A stretch of DNA of 64,000 bases from assembly GCA_002104945.1 (NCBI GenBank), contig MCFH01000005.1, forward strand, positions 1,167,501 through 1,231,500. Reading direction: 5' to 3'. Under the pieces are notes generated by a model. That model was not told the origin of the DNA. It did no database searches and saw nothing but the letters and a program-made list of their open reading frames with translations. The DNA comes from Piromyces finnis (Eukaryota > Neocallimastigomycota > Neocallimastigomycetes > Neocallimastigales > Neocallimastigaceae). A program made the translations under genes and the position numbers. Positions 30,445 through 48,492 of the stretch are shown here, in pieces (positions within the stretch are counted from its first letter, which is position 1; each line of letters opens with the position of its first letter).

Positions 30445-33288
30445 TTTTAGAATTTAAAAAGGAAATTAAATTTTTAATTCTTCTGGTAAATCAATCCACT
30501 AAATATATTATCAATCGATTGTAATCAATTGAAATAATAAATATAAAATTTTTTTAGTGTTACATTTTTTTTTTGTATGTAAAGTGGTGGTAGCCTGTTT
30601 AGAAAAGGTTTTTATAAAAAAAAAGTTAACATTTGAATGAACGAAACTGAAACCATTCTATTTTTATGTTTTACCCAGCAAGTTAATATTTTATTTTTTT
30701 TAATAATCTATTTGTCTATCTATTATACTAAGAATGAATAATAATATGCGTATTAATATTTTCCCTATTAAACAAAAGTACAAAATATTTATTACATTGA
30801 TAAACCATTTCTTTTTCTTTTTTTTCTACTTTTAATATTAATAAAAACATTAACAATAAGCAATTAATTACTATTATTATTATTATTAGTTTTCAATAAC
30901 GAGCTAACAAATTAACTTTATCATAAAATTTTTATTTTTTTTAAATGCATATTACACTAATGTAAAGAGAAAAAAAGTTTCCATAACGATTTCTCTCATT
31001 TTTTTTTTTTAGTAATATTTATTAAGAATAAATAAAAAAAAATACTTGTAAAAAAGGGTAATTATCTTGTTTAATTTTACTCTAAAGAAATTCATAATCT
31101 CAATTTGGAATATTTATTTATATAAACAACAACAACAACAAAATGTGTGTACTAGATTTCTAGTAAAAAATTTTTTTTTCATTTTTTACTTATTTAGCGG
31201 TAGGTCTTTTTTTTAAAACATTTTTTTTTGTATAAGTTATGAAACCAATAAAACAATAAAAATCATGGCCGTAAAAAATAAAAAAAAAATGGTTGTACAA
31301 CATCACCATATTTTATCTAATTTTTATAAAAAAACATGCTTTTTTTTTTCACGTTTTTTATTTTATTTTGTATTACCTAAAAACTCTTTATTTTTCTTAA
31401 AAAACAAACAATCAATCTACCTATGCTTTACTAAAGAAACACACCAAAACTAAGTGATGCTACCACCACTACAAAAGTTTATGAAAATTTTATTTTTTAA
31501 TAGCAAAAAAAAAAAAGAAATGCAGGGTTTCTATTTATAATATATTTGATTACATTTTAATATATTTCATCTATTTATTATTTATATATAAAAATTCTTT
31601 TGTTAAAGGGTAAAAACTTTTTTTTCTATTCTATTAAAAAAGAAAATAAAAATTCTATGGAAAAGGAGTGGTTTTCCATTTAAAAGTTGTTGTCATTTTA
31701 TTATTCAAAGTATAAAATATTAAATATTCTATACTTTATTGGGTTTAAAGGCTCACATTTGGTATCATCATTCTCTTTTTTTTTTTTTTATACGTCAATG
31801 ACTTTGATGATGGCATAAAGAATTAGTATCTTTAATTAAAATGAATTTTTTTTAATAATTAAACTATGGAATGAATCTATATTAAAATGTAAATGTCATC
31901 ATACCATTATATCCTTCATATTAAATGGTAAAATTTAGATTAAGAATATGTTTTTTTCCTTTTTGAATAATCCTTCATCCCATCAACCCTTTTCAATAAA
32001 AGTCTTTTTTTTAACATAATTTTCTTATTATTATTTAGTAGTTCATCATCATTTTATATTATTTTAACACCTAGATTCTATCTTTTTATCCATCCTCTTC
32101 ATTATCCTACTACTATTTACTTTTTAAATTGATTGTGGGCTTTGAAATTTTTATTATTAAAAAAATGAAAAGGAAATCTTTTTTTTTTTGTATTATATAT
32201 TATTATATATTATGATTATATTGTATTATATTGTTAATATATACGATAAAACATTTCTATAAAAGGGAAAATTCAGAGTTAATTAATATTGTTGTATTAC
32301 AATGAAATTATAATAAATTATTTTATATTTATTCCATATATTAATTAATATATTACAATTAACATAAATTGAATTAATTAATATATTATAATTACTATAA
32401 ATTATATTAATTTCTTTTAATATTTTCTATTGAATATGTATTATTATTATTTCAAAAAAAGTGCACTTTTAAAAATAAAATTCTATAAAGCGGTTTAAAC
32501 TACCACTAGTACTATCATTTTAGTAGGAATAATGCAAAAAAAAAAAAAAAACTTTATATAACTATTTTCTTAAAAAAAAAAGATAGCATCCTTAATTAAG
32601 GATAAAACATTTTTATACCATTCATGAATACTTTTTTTATTTTTGTACTTTTCATGACAAAACAAATTCATTTATTCTAAATTTATTAAGGAATTAATTT
32701 ATGAAATGAAATGAAAAAAAACTCCTTTTTTTTTTTTTTAACCATTTTATTTTAGGAATATTCTTTTTTTTTATATTCAATAAAAGTAAGCATTAAGTCA
32801 ACAAGCAAACTACTAAAACTAGTAAAAGAGATTAAACTCGTTTTTTTAAAGAATTTGATGTTATTTTATTATTGAAAATGTTAGAATGAACTCAGTAATG
32901 AAGCTTTTTTTTTTTTTATTTTAAATAACTAGAAATGAATATTTAAAAAAGAATCCACTTTTTTTTTTTTTAAAAATATTTATTAAATTTAACGGCAGGT
33001 ACACTAAAAAGGATCTTATTCACAAAAGTGATGAAATAGTTTAATTTTAATCATTATGACAAAGTTTTTTTTTTTTTTTTGTTTTTCCAAATCATTTCTA
33101 TTTCTATTACTATTGTTTTTATTATAAATAATAATATCTATATACTTCATTATTCATATAGAAGGATTCTTTTTTAATTTTTTCATTTTCACCTAATTTT
33201 CTATTAATATTTACTTCTTTTTTGTGTTAATTGAAATTAAATCATAATACTAAATCATTGTATTAATCATCAGGAAAACACAATATTT

Positions 33289-33376
33289 ACCATAAATTTA
33301 TGGTTTTTATATTTAATTTATTCCTAAATTTATTAATAATCTATGAAATTTTATTTCGTGATAATCAGCTGATTAT
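33289..33376. repeat. Two perfect 16-bp palindromes
   Basis: ACCATAAATTTATGGT at 33289-33304 and ATAATCAGCTGATTAT at 33361-33376 each equal their own reverse complement. They lie 56 bases apart in the desert. The second has a CAGCTG core, an E-box hexamer recognised by bHLH factors in other eukaryotes. A binding role here is inference. Confidence 0.6.
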
Positions 33377-35940
33377 TCTTTTTTTTTATTACCTAAAGAA
33401 TATTCTAAAACTAAAATAGGATTTTTGGTTAGGATGAAATAGAAAAAAATGTGACAAGATAAAAAAATAAAGAATTATTAACTTTAATTATTATTAAAAT
33501 AAAGACTATTTTTTTTTTAAAAGGTAAAGGTTGATGGTAGGGTGGAGTCAATAGGGATAATGAATAAACTATAAGTTACTGTAGAATGGTTGAAGCAATT
33601 TGATTTTTTATAGGATTCATTAAAATATATTTATACATATTATAATCATATAATCATTTGATAGTCATTATAAAAGTACTTTTATAATTTTTTTTTAAAG
33701 TATATATTACGGTATACAACACTAAGGCATATATATTATTAATAAAGCATGGTGTATATTTTTAAGACATTTCATTACTTTTTTTTTTTATTATGAAGAT
33801 CTATTCTATTAAAAAAAGTGTAAAAAAAAAGGGTGTTATATGGTTATTAATTACTATGATTTCATTGAAATGTCCAAAAAAAAAAAAAAAATAAAAACGA
33901 CCTATAAAATAAAATCAGTAGTCAATAATATCAAGTTAGAAAGTGGATTTTTTAATGGAAAAGAATTTATTGTTTGTTCATTTTACCTTAACCAGTTTAT
34001 TTCCAAAAAAAATCAAATGAATAAAAATTAATGTCATTATTAATAGATAAAACATCTTTAATACTTTTTTTTTTTTTCATTTTTTTCCCTTTAGCATTGG
34101 TATATTGAGGGAATCCTTTTTATGGATCAAGTAAAAATAAGGCCAGTGAACATAACTTTTTCATTTTATTTTTAATAAGAAAATTATAATGGGGGATGAG
34201 GCTTTGATGATCCTTTTTTTTTTTTTTTTTTTTTTCATTTCATATACATACACACTATAGAATGTGTGAGTAGCCTATTTAAGAATATTCTTTTCTATAT
34301 ATAATTTATATATGAAGCAATTTATTAATGATATATGAAAAAAAAATAAACTTATTATGATTTAGTACCACATCATAGATCGTCAAATGAATTTTTCTAT
34401 ATAAAAGTATATTGTATTAAGAATACTTACGTATACCTATATCATTCTCATAAATAAATATTTTAAAATATTTTTATTCTCACAAATAAATATATATGTA
34501 TTTTTAAGTTAATATTTAATTTTATAGACAAGTATTTAGGCCACAGTTATACCAACAAATTTCATAAAATAAGTTTTATTCTATATGGAAGGAATCAAAG
34601 TACCGATCATTTATTCAATACTAAAAAGAAATGGATCAATGATACAATTTATTATTATCATTAATGAATTTAATTAAATAATATATTATGAATATATGAA
34701 TTAATACTATTGCATTTATTAATTTTTCTAAAAACGTTTTTTTTTTACAAAGTGAAACATTGTTAGGTATAATGCCTTAATATATCACAATATATAACAA
34801 AAATTAATTGGCTAATATAGTATATTAAATTATTTAATTAAAATATAATTTCCTTTCCATTTAAATAAATGATGGAAAAATTGATAGCGCATTGATTGAG
34901 TAAAAAAAATAAAGGTAAATGCACTATGCATTACATTATATTTTTATTGCATAAAGTAAGGTATAAATGATGGAAATAATGAAAGAAATATTAAAGCTTA
35001 AATTGCTGATTATCCTACTTTTTTTAAGGATAGAAACATCTTTCATTATTATACATAAATCAATAGATTTTTAAAAATGATAATGATGGAAAGAATATTA
35101 ATTTACATCAATATATTATTTAATAAACTCTAATTTTATGAATGAATTATATTTAATATAAATGTTATATATATTATTCATATATTAATATTTTATGGAT
35201 AATTTAATGACATTGAATGTCAAAAGATTAAAATTTTAAACTTTTTTTTCATCAGTAGAATTAAATTAATTAATTTTGAAATTAAAAATTAATTTATTTC
35301 ATTACTCTTACAATATATTGCGGTCATATATTATAATATAATGTATAATATGGTAAAAATTTAATTAATAATCAGTGTATTTCCTAAAAATAGAACGAAA
35401 AATTTTAGAATTTGTAATTTTATTTAATTTAATTAATTAATATATTAAAAGTAAACTATAATATATATTTAATTCATTTTATTATTTGTCAACATTTTTT
35501 TTTTTTGATAAAAGAAAAAAGAATAAAAAAAAAAGGTGTAGGTGAAAATAAACAATCTTTTATTATGAAGGCCAAAGCTTTATGAGGGTATTGAAACTAA
35601 ACGAATATCAATACATTTTTAATGTAGATTAATTAATTTATAATATTGAAATTTTTATAAAAATTGTATTAAATAAACTAAATAAATATATATATTTTGC
35701 CATGTCCACTTTTATGGAGTTTTTTTTTTTTTACCACCCTTTATCTTATTTAATTTTAGATACATTTTTTATTTTGGATAAAATGTAATATACCAAATAT
35801 GTAAATCTTGTACTACATCATTTCACTAAAATAAGAATAATTAAATTTTATTTAATAAAAATAAAATTTTGTATCATAAGAAAAAATTTAAACAAAAAAA
35901 AATAGATCGAGTCATATAGAAACGATACAAATAGAAATAA

Positions 35941-36060
35941 ATAATTAAAATGTTAATTAAATGAATAGATCCATTATTAAATAATTAAAATGTTAATTAA
36001 ATGAATAGATCCATTATTAAATAAATAAAATGTTAATTAAAGGGATAGCTACATTATTAA
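35941..36060 (+). repeat. Three-copy 40-bp tandem repeat
   Basis: 35941-35980 and 35981-36020 are identical 40-base units beginning ATAATTAAAATGTTAATTAA. 36021-36060 is a third copy with a handful of substitutions (AGGGATAGCTA in place of ATGAATAGATC). A short (AAT)n run follows. Confidence 0.95.
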
Positions 36061-39000
36061 ATAAATAATAATAATAATAATAATAGCAACAAATAAGCAT
36101 AATATCAAAAGAATAGTTTTATTTCTTCCATCCATACAATACCTATACAACATACAATACCCTTAAAATATCCTTTCATGACTCTATACATTTTTTTCTT
36201 TTGTGGATAGATTTTTGATAGATATAAATGTTTCAAAAAGAAGTGCTACGCCATTTTGTATATTTTTTTTGTTTTGTATATAATATATAATGAATTTGAG
36301 TTTTTTTTTCATTTAACTTGATTTGGATTTAATTAATTAAATTTTAATAATTATAAAACTCTTTTAATAATCATAGAAAAAAGAGGGTCACTTGTTAAGT
36401 ATAGCACTTCAACCCAAAAATAAACCTTAAATATTTCTGAGGAGAGTATAGAGTCATACAAAGGTATAAGATGTAAGATGAATGGTTGTATATAAACTAC
36501 ATTTTATAGAATAATGAAAGGATAGTATTTTAATAGAAGAAGAAGAATAATAAAGCATTATTATTGATATTAAAAGTTAGGTATATCCTGTTTCCTATCT
36601 TTTTATTTTCTTTGTCATCCTTTTTTTCATGAAAAATACTTTTTTTAAATGTCACATTTTGTTCCATCAAATCAATATATTATTAATATACTAAAAATAT
36701 ATATTTAATATATTTTAAACTATTATTAATATATGTTGCCAATAAAATTAATACAAATTTAATATATTATTTTCCATTCTAACTTTAATGGAAATTAAAA
36801 TATAAAACATTTGAAAGTAAAAAAAAAGGTCAATGTAGAATCAAAAAAAAAAAAACAACAACAACAAAAGAAACTAGTCTTTTTTTTTTTTTTACAATAT
36901 ATATCTAGTCTTTTTTTTTCATTTTTTATAAGTGTTTAAAAAAAAAAGCAATCCAAAATGAAATAAAAGCAAGTGTAATTTATACAATTCATTTTCACAT
37001 GAATAGAACTCTCTGTTAAACGGCGGTGAATTTTTATTTTATTTCCTATTGAAGGATTATTGGGGATTTCTAATTTTTCTATTAAATGTTTCATTTTATT
37101 AAAGATAATATTTAATAATAATATTTAATTATAGGCTTATTATAACAAAATATTAAATAATAATAATACTATTATTATTATAGTATAAAATAGTATAAAA
37201 TATAAAATATAAAATATTATTTAATATTTAGTATTATACCAACATTAATTATTATAGTAAAATGCGTTTCATTGTTTTTTTTTTTTTAGTTTAAAAATAA
37301 ATTTAAATTTTATTGGTGGAGCGTATCTTTTAGTGACAGATTAAATTGTTTATTTTATTACATTTGGTTTTTTTTTTATTTTAATTTTATTTTTATCTTT
37401 ATTCATATGTCATTCTATATAATACTTTATTTTTTTAAGAAAATAAAGGTAAAGAAAAAGTGTTAAATACCATATCACATAACTACTATGAATAGCTATA
37501 AAAAAAAAGGCATATAGTACCTTTACTTTTTCTTTTATTTCTAATGCTTATGTAGCAGCAGTAAGGCTTTTATTTTTTTTTAATTGACATGCGATTAAAA
37601 ATTTTTTTAATGAGGATATTTCTAATATATTATAATTATATTATATTCCTATTGACCATTAATTTTTATAATTATTTAATACATTGGTAATATATTATTA
37701 TATATAAGTAATTATTGAATTGCAATATAATATAATTATTATTTAATTTATTATTTTATAATATGAATATATTATTTTAACCGTTTATTATTATTTATAA
37801 TTGAATATATTAGGAATATATTGTTTAATAAATGGTAAACTTTATTTATTATTAAATTAATTTGTAACTTTTTAATAATTATTTTATATAGTAATTATCA
37901 TAAAAAAAAGTTTAGGTGATGATAAACTTTATTTATTAATATTTTGTATATCTATTCGAATGATACATCATGATATAGAATGAATAGAATCCTATTTCAT
38001 ATTATATTAAATAATATATGGAATATATATATTACTATTAAATTGTAATTTTATCAATTTAAATAAATTAAAAAACATTTTTTTTATTATTAAATTTTTA
38101 ATATTAAATTTTTTTATTATAAAGTGAAGTATTATAAATATTATAAATTATATTTATTAAATATTATTTATTTATTAGTATTATGATGAATGATAATAGA
38201 ATATTTAATTATTTTATTTAATAAAGGGCATCATCATATATTGGATGGAAAATTAAATAAATAAATAAAATGTTTAAAAAAAAATTCTTCTTTTTCTTCT
38301 TTATCCTTTTTTTTATATATATATTTCTTCTTTTTATAATGCCTATTTAACTTTATATTTAATTCCTTTGTTATAGTTAATATTCTAATTGCAATTTTCA
38401 CTTTTTTTTTTTTTTACTTTATAATAACGAATTCAATTCTACTTTTTATTATATTTTTTATCAACGTTACTACCTCAATATTTATTTTAAACCTTGTAAA
38501 AAATATATATATATACTTATACTCTAAAAAAAATAACAAAAAAAAATCGAGGATTTACTATCATTTATATACATAACCAATACAATTTATTATATTTATA
38601 GTTAAAAAAAAAAAAACTAGATACCAACGTAGAAAACGTATATACTTTAGTTTATAAACTAAACCCATAATATATTATATAGATTAAATTGAAAAAAAAA
38701 GAAATTAAATTTAACAAAACATTGCTTAGTTTGAAATAGAATATAAAACTCTAAAAAAAACGAAAGAAAAAAACTAGAAGAATTTATTTTTTTTTATTAA
38801 GTAAATATATATATTGATATTTTTTTATTCATTTATATACATATAAATTTGGTTTAAATTTAAATTAGTTTATATATAAAAATTTAATAATAATAATAAT
38901 TATATATAAGAATTTAATAATAATAATAATAATAATAATAGTAACAAAAAAAAAATAAAAAATAAAAATATATATATGAGGCTTCATACTAAGATAAAAT

Positions 39001-39692
39001 AAAATCAAAATTTAAAAGTTTTATCTATTAGTCTACTTTTATCAAAATATTAGATAGATAGATATAAAATAAAATTATACCATTACACTAAATAAAGAAA
39101 AACCAAAGTTTAAAACTTATAGTTATCAAACTATTACTGATAACTGAAGAGTGTGAATAATAATAATAATAATAAAAAAAAACTTTTTTTTTATTATAAA
39201 AGTTAACGAAAATTATTTTATATTTAAAAATAACTTTTATTTTGTAGGAAAAGTCATGAAAAATTCAACTATTTATTATTCAAAGAGAATATAGTGAACA
39301 AAAAGGAAGAAAAAAGAATTGTAGAGAAGGAATAATATAGCACTAGAATTTTATTATTTTTAATATTTATTTACAAACTACACTACATTACATACACCTA
39401 ATCTAATAGAAAAAAAAAGAGAAAAAAGAATAAAAAAGTTTAAAAGTAGAAACAACAATAACAATAACCTTGTTTAAGTTAATAAAGGTTAAAAAAAAAT
39501 CAATTTATATTTATTTGTTTTTATAAAATAAAAATAGTTAGTAGGAAAAAAAAATAACTGTCACAAATAATAGGTATATTCAATAGTATTCATATTAATT
39601 AAAAAAAAAACTTTGATTTTTTTGTGGAGAAATAAGGATTAATTTTTAAATATTTTATTATGAATAAATATAGTATATAAAAAAGTTATATC

Positions 39693-44780
<5,088 letters not shown>

Positions 44781-47258
44781 GACAAAAATAACTTTTCTAA
44801 AAAAAAAAACAACTTTTGACAATAACAAAACATCATTTTTAGTACTTTAAAAATTCCAACTAGTAATACAAAACCCATTTATAATTTTGGTAAAAAAAAA
44901 AAATATAGTTACAATAGTATTTATAAATTTATTTTTTTTCATCATTTATTATTTCAATTATATTATTATCTTGTATAGATACAAGATATACAAGATAATA
45001 GATACATTATTTATGCATCATTTATCTTTTAATATAAGTATTATATGCTTTATTATATAATACATTACACTATTATTGTATGTTTTTTTTTATAAAAAAA
45101 AATAACAAAGAGTATTTTATTGTTATTTTTTTTGTAAACTTTTTTTTATTTAACTATTTCTAGTTCTATAGTTTTTTTTTTTTAAATTAAATTAATTTTT
45201 ATTTAATTTATATATATATAATTTTTTTTCATTAATTTAAATAGTATAACTGAATAAAGAAATAAAAAATAAAAAGACAAAAAATATCAAGTAAAAAAAA
45301 CTTTTTAAAGTTTCCAATTTTTTTTTTTTCATCCTAAGCATTAAAAAAAAAAAAGATCGTTTGATGATGATTTGATTGTACTTTTTTAAAGTTTTTTTTT
45401 TAATCCAATGAATACAAAAAAGCTTAAATAGTAAAATGTAGAAATTAGTTTCCAATTTTTTTTTTTTTTTTTTAAAATTAGTTTTCAAATAATTAAAGGA
45501 TACGATAAAAATAGATTTAAAATTTTTAAATACACTTAATATAAAAAATAAAAGCCTAATAAAACCTTGCTTTTTTCATTTTTTTTTTTTTTTATTTTTT
45601 CTCATAAAGAAATTAAAAAAAAATTAAATAATGAAATGTATCCTATTTTGAGAAAAGAAATAAAAATAAATAATTAAATAATAATAAAAAATTGGGTTTA
45701 AAAATGTTTTTTTTTTTTTTTTTTTTTTTAATCCCTTTTTCCATATTTTAATATTTTAATATTTTTATTTTTATTTTTATTTTTTTTACTTTTATTATGG
45801 AAAACTTTTTGATCCTCCTTTTTTTTTTTTTTAAAATCATCAAAAATAAACCATTTTTATATAACATAAAAATTTAATCTTTTTTTTTTTTTTTTTTTTT
45901 TAATAATTACTATCACTTTATTATGGAAATTTTCATTATATTTAATAAAATACTATAATTCATCAATAATTCTTTTCATTGCTTTTTTTTTTTTTTTTTT
46001 TTTTTCTTATTACCACCACTACCATTTTATTTATCTTTTAGTGGTTTTTTTTTTTTTTTTTTTTTGTTACCATTTATTGAATATAAAAAATAATTATAAT
46101 ATATAAAATATAATTTTTCAATAGAGTCAAGTCAATTGGAATAAATTAAATTTTAAATTAATTTAATATATATTTCTAAAGGGTTAAAAACTAAAATTTA
46201 TTTATTTTATTCATTTATTTAATTTTTTAATTTGCACTTTTAAAGTTTTAAGTAAAATAGAAATAAAATAGAAATAATTATATATAAATTATTATAAATA
46301 TATATATAAAATATTATTTAAAAATAATATTAAAAATATTTTAAATAAAATAAAATAAAAAAAAAAAAAAATAAAAATAAATAAAGAAAGAAAAAAAAAT
46401 AATAAAAAATAAAATAATAAAAAATAAAATAATAAAAAATAATATATTATATTTTTATTTATTTATTTTTATTTTAAATTCTCTTTTTATTATTTTCTCC
46501 TATTTTTCCTTTTTTTTTTTTTTTACTTACACAACTTTTAAATTTTATAATAAATTTTAAATTTAAAAAAAAAAAAATATATATATAGAAATATCTATTA
46601 TTAATGCCATTCTATTAAATAAATAATATTATTAATAATAATAATAATATTGACAATAACGATAACAACGACAGCAATAATACAATAACAATACCAATTT
46701 ATATAATTATATATCAATATATATTTTAAATCATTTGTAGTATAGTATCTATCATTTTGAACTTTTTAGTATATAATTATTATTATTATTATTTTTTTTT
46801 TAAAAAAATTATATATATATATATTAAAATAAAGTTTAAAGTCATAAAATGAATTAAGAGTATAAGGAAAGGAAAAAAAAAAAAAAAAGAGATAATATCC
46901 ATAGATACAATTTTTTTTTTATTTATTTATATTTTTTAAAATTAGCATTTGTTCATTGGTATCTCTCTTATTTAATATATATACATTTATTTTTTTTTAA
47001 AAATTATTATTGAACAAAGATACTTTTTCACGAAATAGGTATTCTTATTCACTAATAATAAATAAATAGTAGTAATAATAAAAAACTAGTAAATATCTTT
47101 TACACATACATATATATAATATACATATAACTTAAAAAAAAAAGATAATAGTTAAATAAAAAACTATTACTTATCTATATCTTTAAATATATGTATAATT
47201 ATTCTTTGTAATAAAAGATAACTATAGAAATTTTATTATAGTTTATTTTTTATTAAAG

Positions 47259-47289
<31 letters not shown>

Positions 47290-48492
47290 AAAAAAGGGAA
47301 AGGAATTATTCCTTTAAAATTTTGTAAAATATCGTTTTAGAAAGAAAAGCAAAGAAATTTGTTTTATTATCAGTTTAAAATTAATGGAAATTTAAATTAA
47401 ATTTATTATTATTATTATTTTTTTAAATTTTGAAATATATTTCAATTAATTACTTTTTTTTTTAAAAAAAATTTAAAATAATAATAATTATTGTTTTATT
47501 TTTATAATAAATACAATAAAGTAATATATATATGAATACAATTTTATAGAGACCATTCGAATTTATAGTAGTATTGTGAAAGTATTATTCATTCAATTTA
47601 AAATTTATTTTATTTTTTTTCATTTTTAAACATTTCAAATTGGAATCACCCAATTAGAATTAGAAATGTTAATAAAAGTGTATTAACATTTTTAAGAAAC
47701 TATTACAATGAAGTTTTAAATAAAAATATATATATATATATACATATATACATATATCATATAAAAAAGAAAAAATATTTAAAAACTAGTATAAAATATA
47801 GTAAATTTAAATAGATATTTCTATATATTACAATTTTATCCTATATATCATATTTTATAATAATTAATTAATATTATTCTTTTTTTCTTTTTTATTTTTT
47901 CTTTTCTTTTTTTTTTTTTTTTTTTTCAAAAGAAAAATTAAAATTTAAAAATTAAAAAAACACATTTCAAAAAAAAAAAAAAAAAAGTAATTCAATTTAT
48001 TTAGCATTTTAATTGCATTGTAAAAAAAAAAACAACTTCAATTTAAAGAAAATTAAAATACAATATAATAAAATAAAATATTTTTATTTTATTTTTTATA
48101 ACAGCCAGTCAGTTAGTCAATTAAAAAAAAAAAAAAAAGTAACATTTTACGTTTTACCCCATTATAAAAAAATTATAAATATATATATATAAAAGAAAAA
48201 AAAAAAAACATAAATTAATTTAAATTGGGAATACAAAAAGTTTTTTTTTTCTTTTTTTTTTTTTTTTTGGTAAGTTAAATATGCCTATTCAATGATATAT
48301 CAATATATATATATATATAAACTTTTTAAAAAAATATATAAGAAATTAAAATGCATTTTGAAATTTAAGAAAAAACAATTAATTGAAATTTTGAATAATA
48401 TATATTTATATACCTATTTTATAGTCCATTTATCTTTAATTATATTTAATTGAAAGAAAGAGAGAAAGAGTAAAAAAAAAAAAAAAAAAAAA
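44781..48492. other. 3.7-kb AT desert between two plus-strand genes
   Basis: No gene seen. It is dense in A and T runs of 10-25 bases (for example 45706-45729, 45881-45902, 45981-46006, 46045-46065, 47906-47926). These are similar in style to the 25.6-39.7 kb desert. The short minus-strand frame at 45237-45488 codes Lys/Phe runs and is rejected. An A-run abuts the next start codon at 48493. Confidence 0.65.
44964..45000 (+). repeat. 13-bp perfect inverted repeat after the Asn-rich gene
   Basis: TATTATCTTGTAT (44964-44976) pairs exactly with 44988-45000 around an 11-base loop. Inside, CTTGTAT and ATACAAG allow a second, nested hairpin. It lies about 185 bases after the stop codon, so it may sit in the 3' untranslated region or mark the transcript end. 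Confidence 0.7.

Noticed and set aside
31265-31453. 62-codon plus-strand frame (MAVKNKKKMVVQHHH...)
   Set aside because: Its first half looks slightly protein-like, but it contains A and T runs coding Lys and Phe, has no family resemblance and lacks flanking exons. I could not support it.
32341-32410. Two imperfect copies of ATTAATTAATATATTA...
   Set aside because: Similarity is mainly low-complexity AT sequence. I could not separate it from chance.
33840-34031. 63-codon plus-strand frame (MVINYYDFIEMSKKKKK...)
   Set aside because: An A run supplies the Lys block, and no family or splice context is visible.
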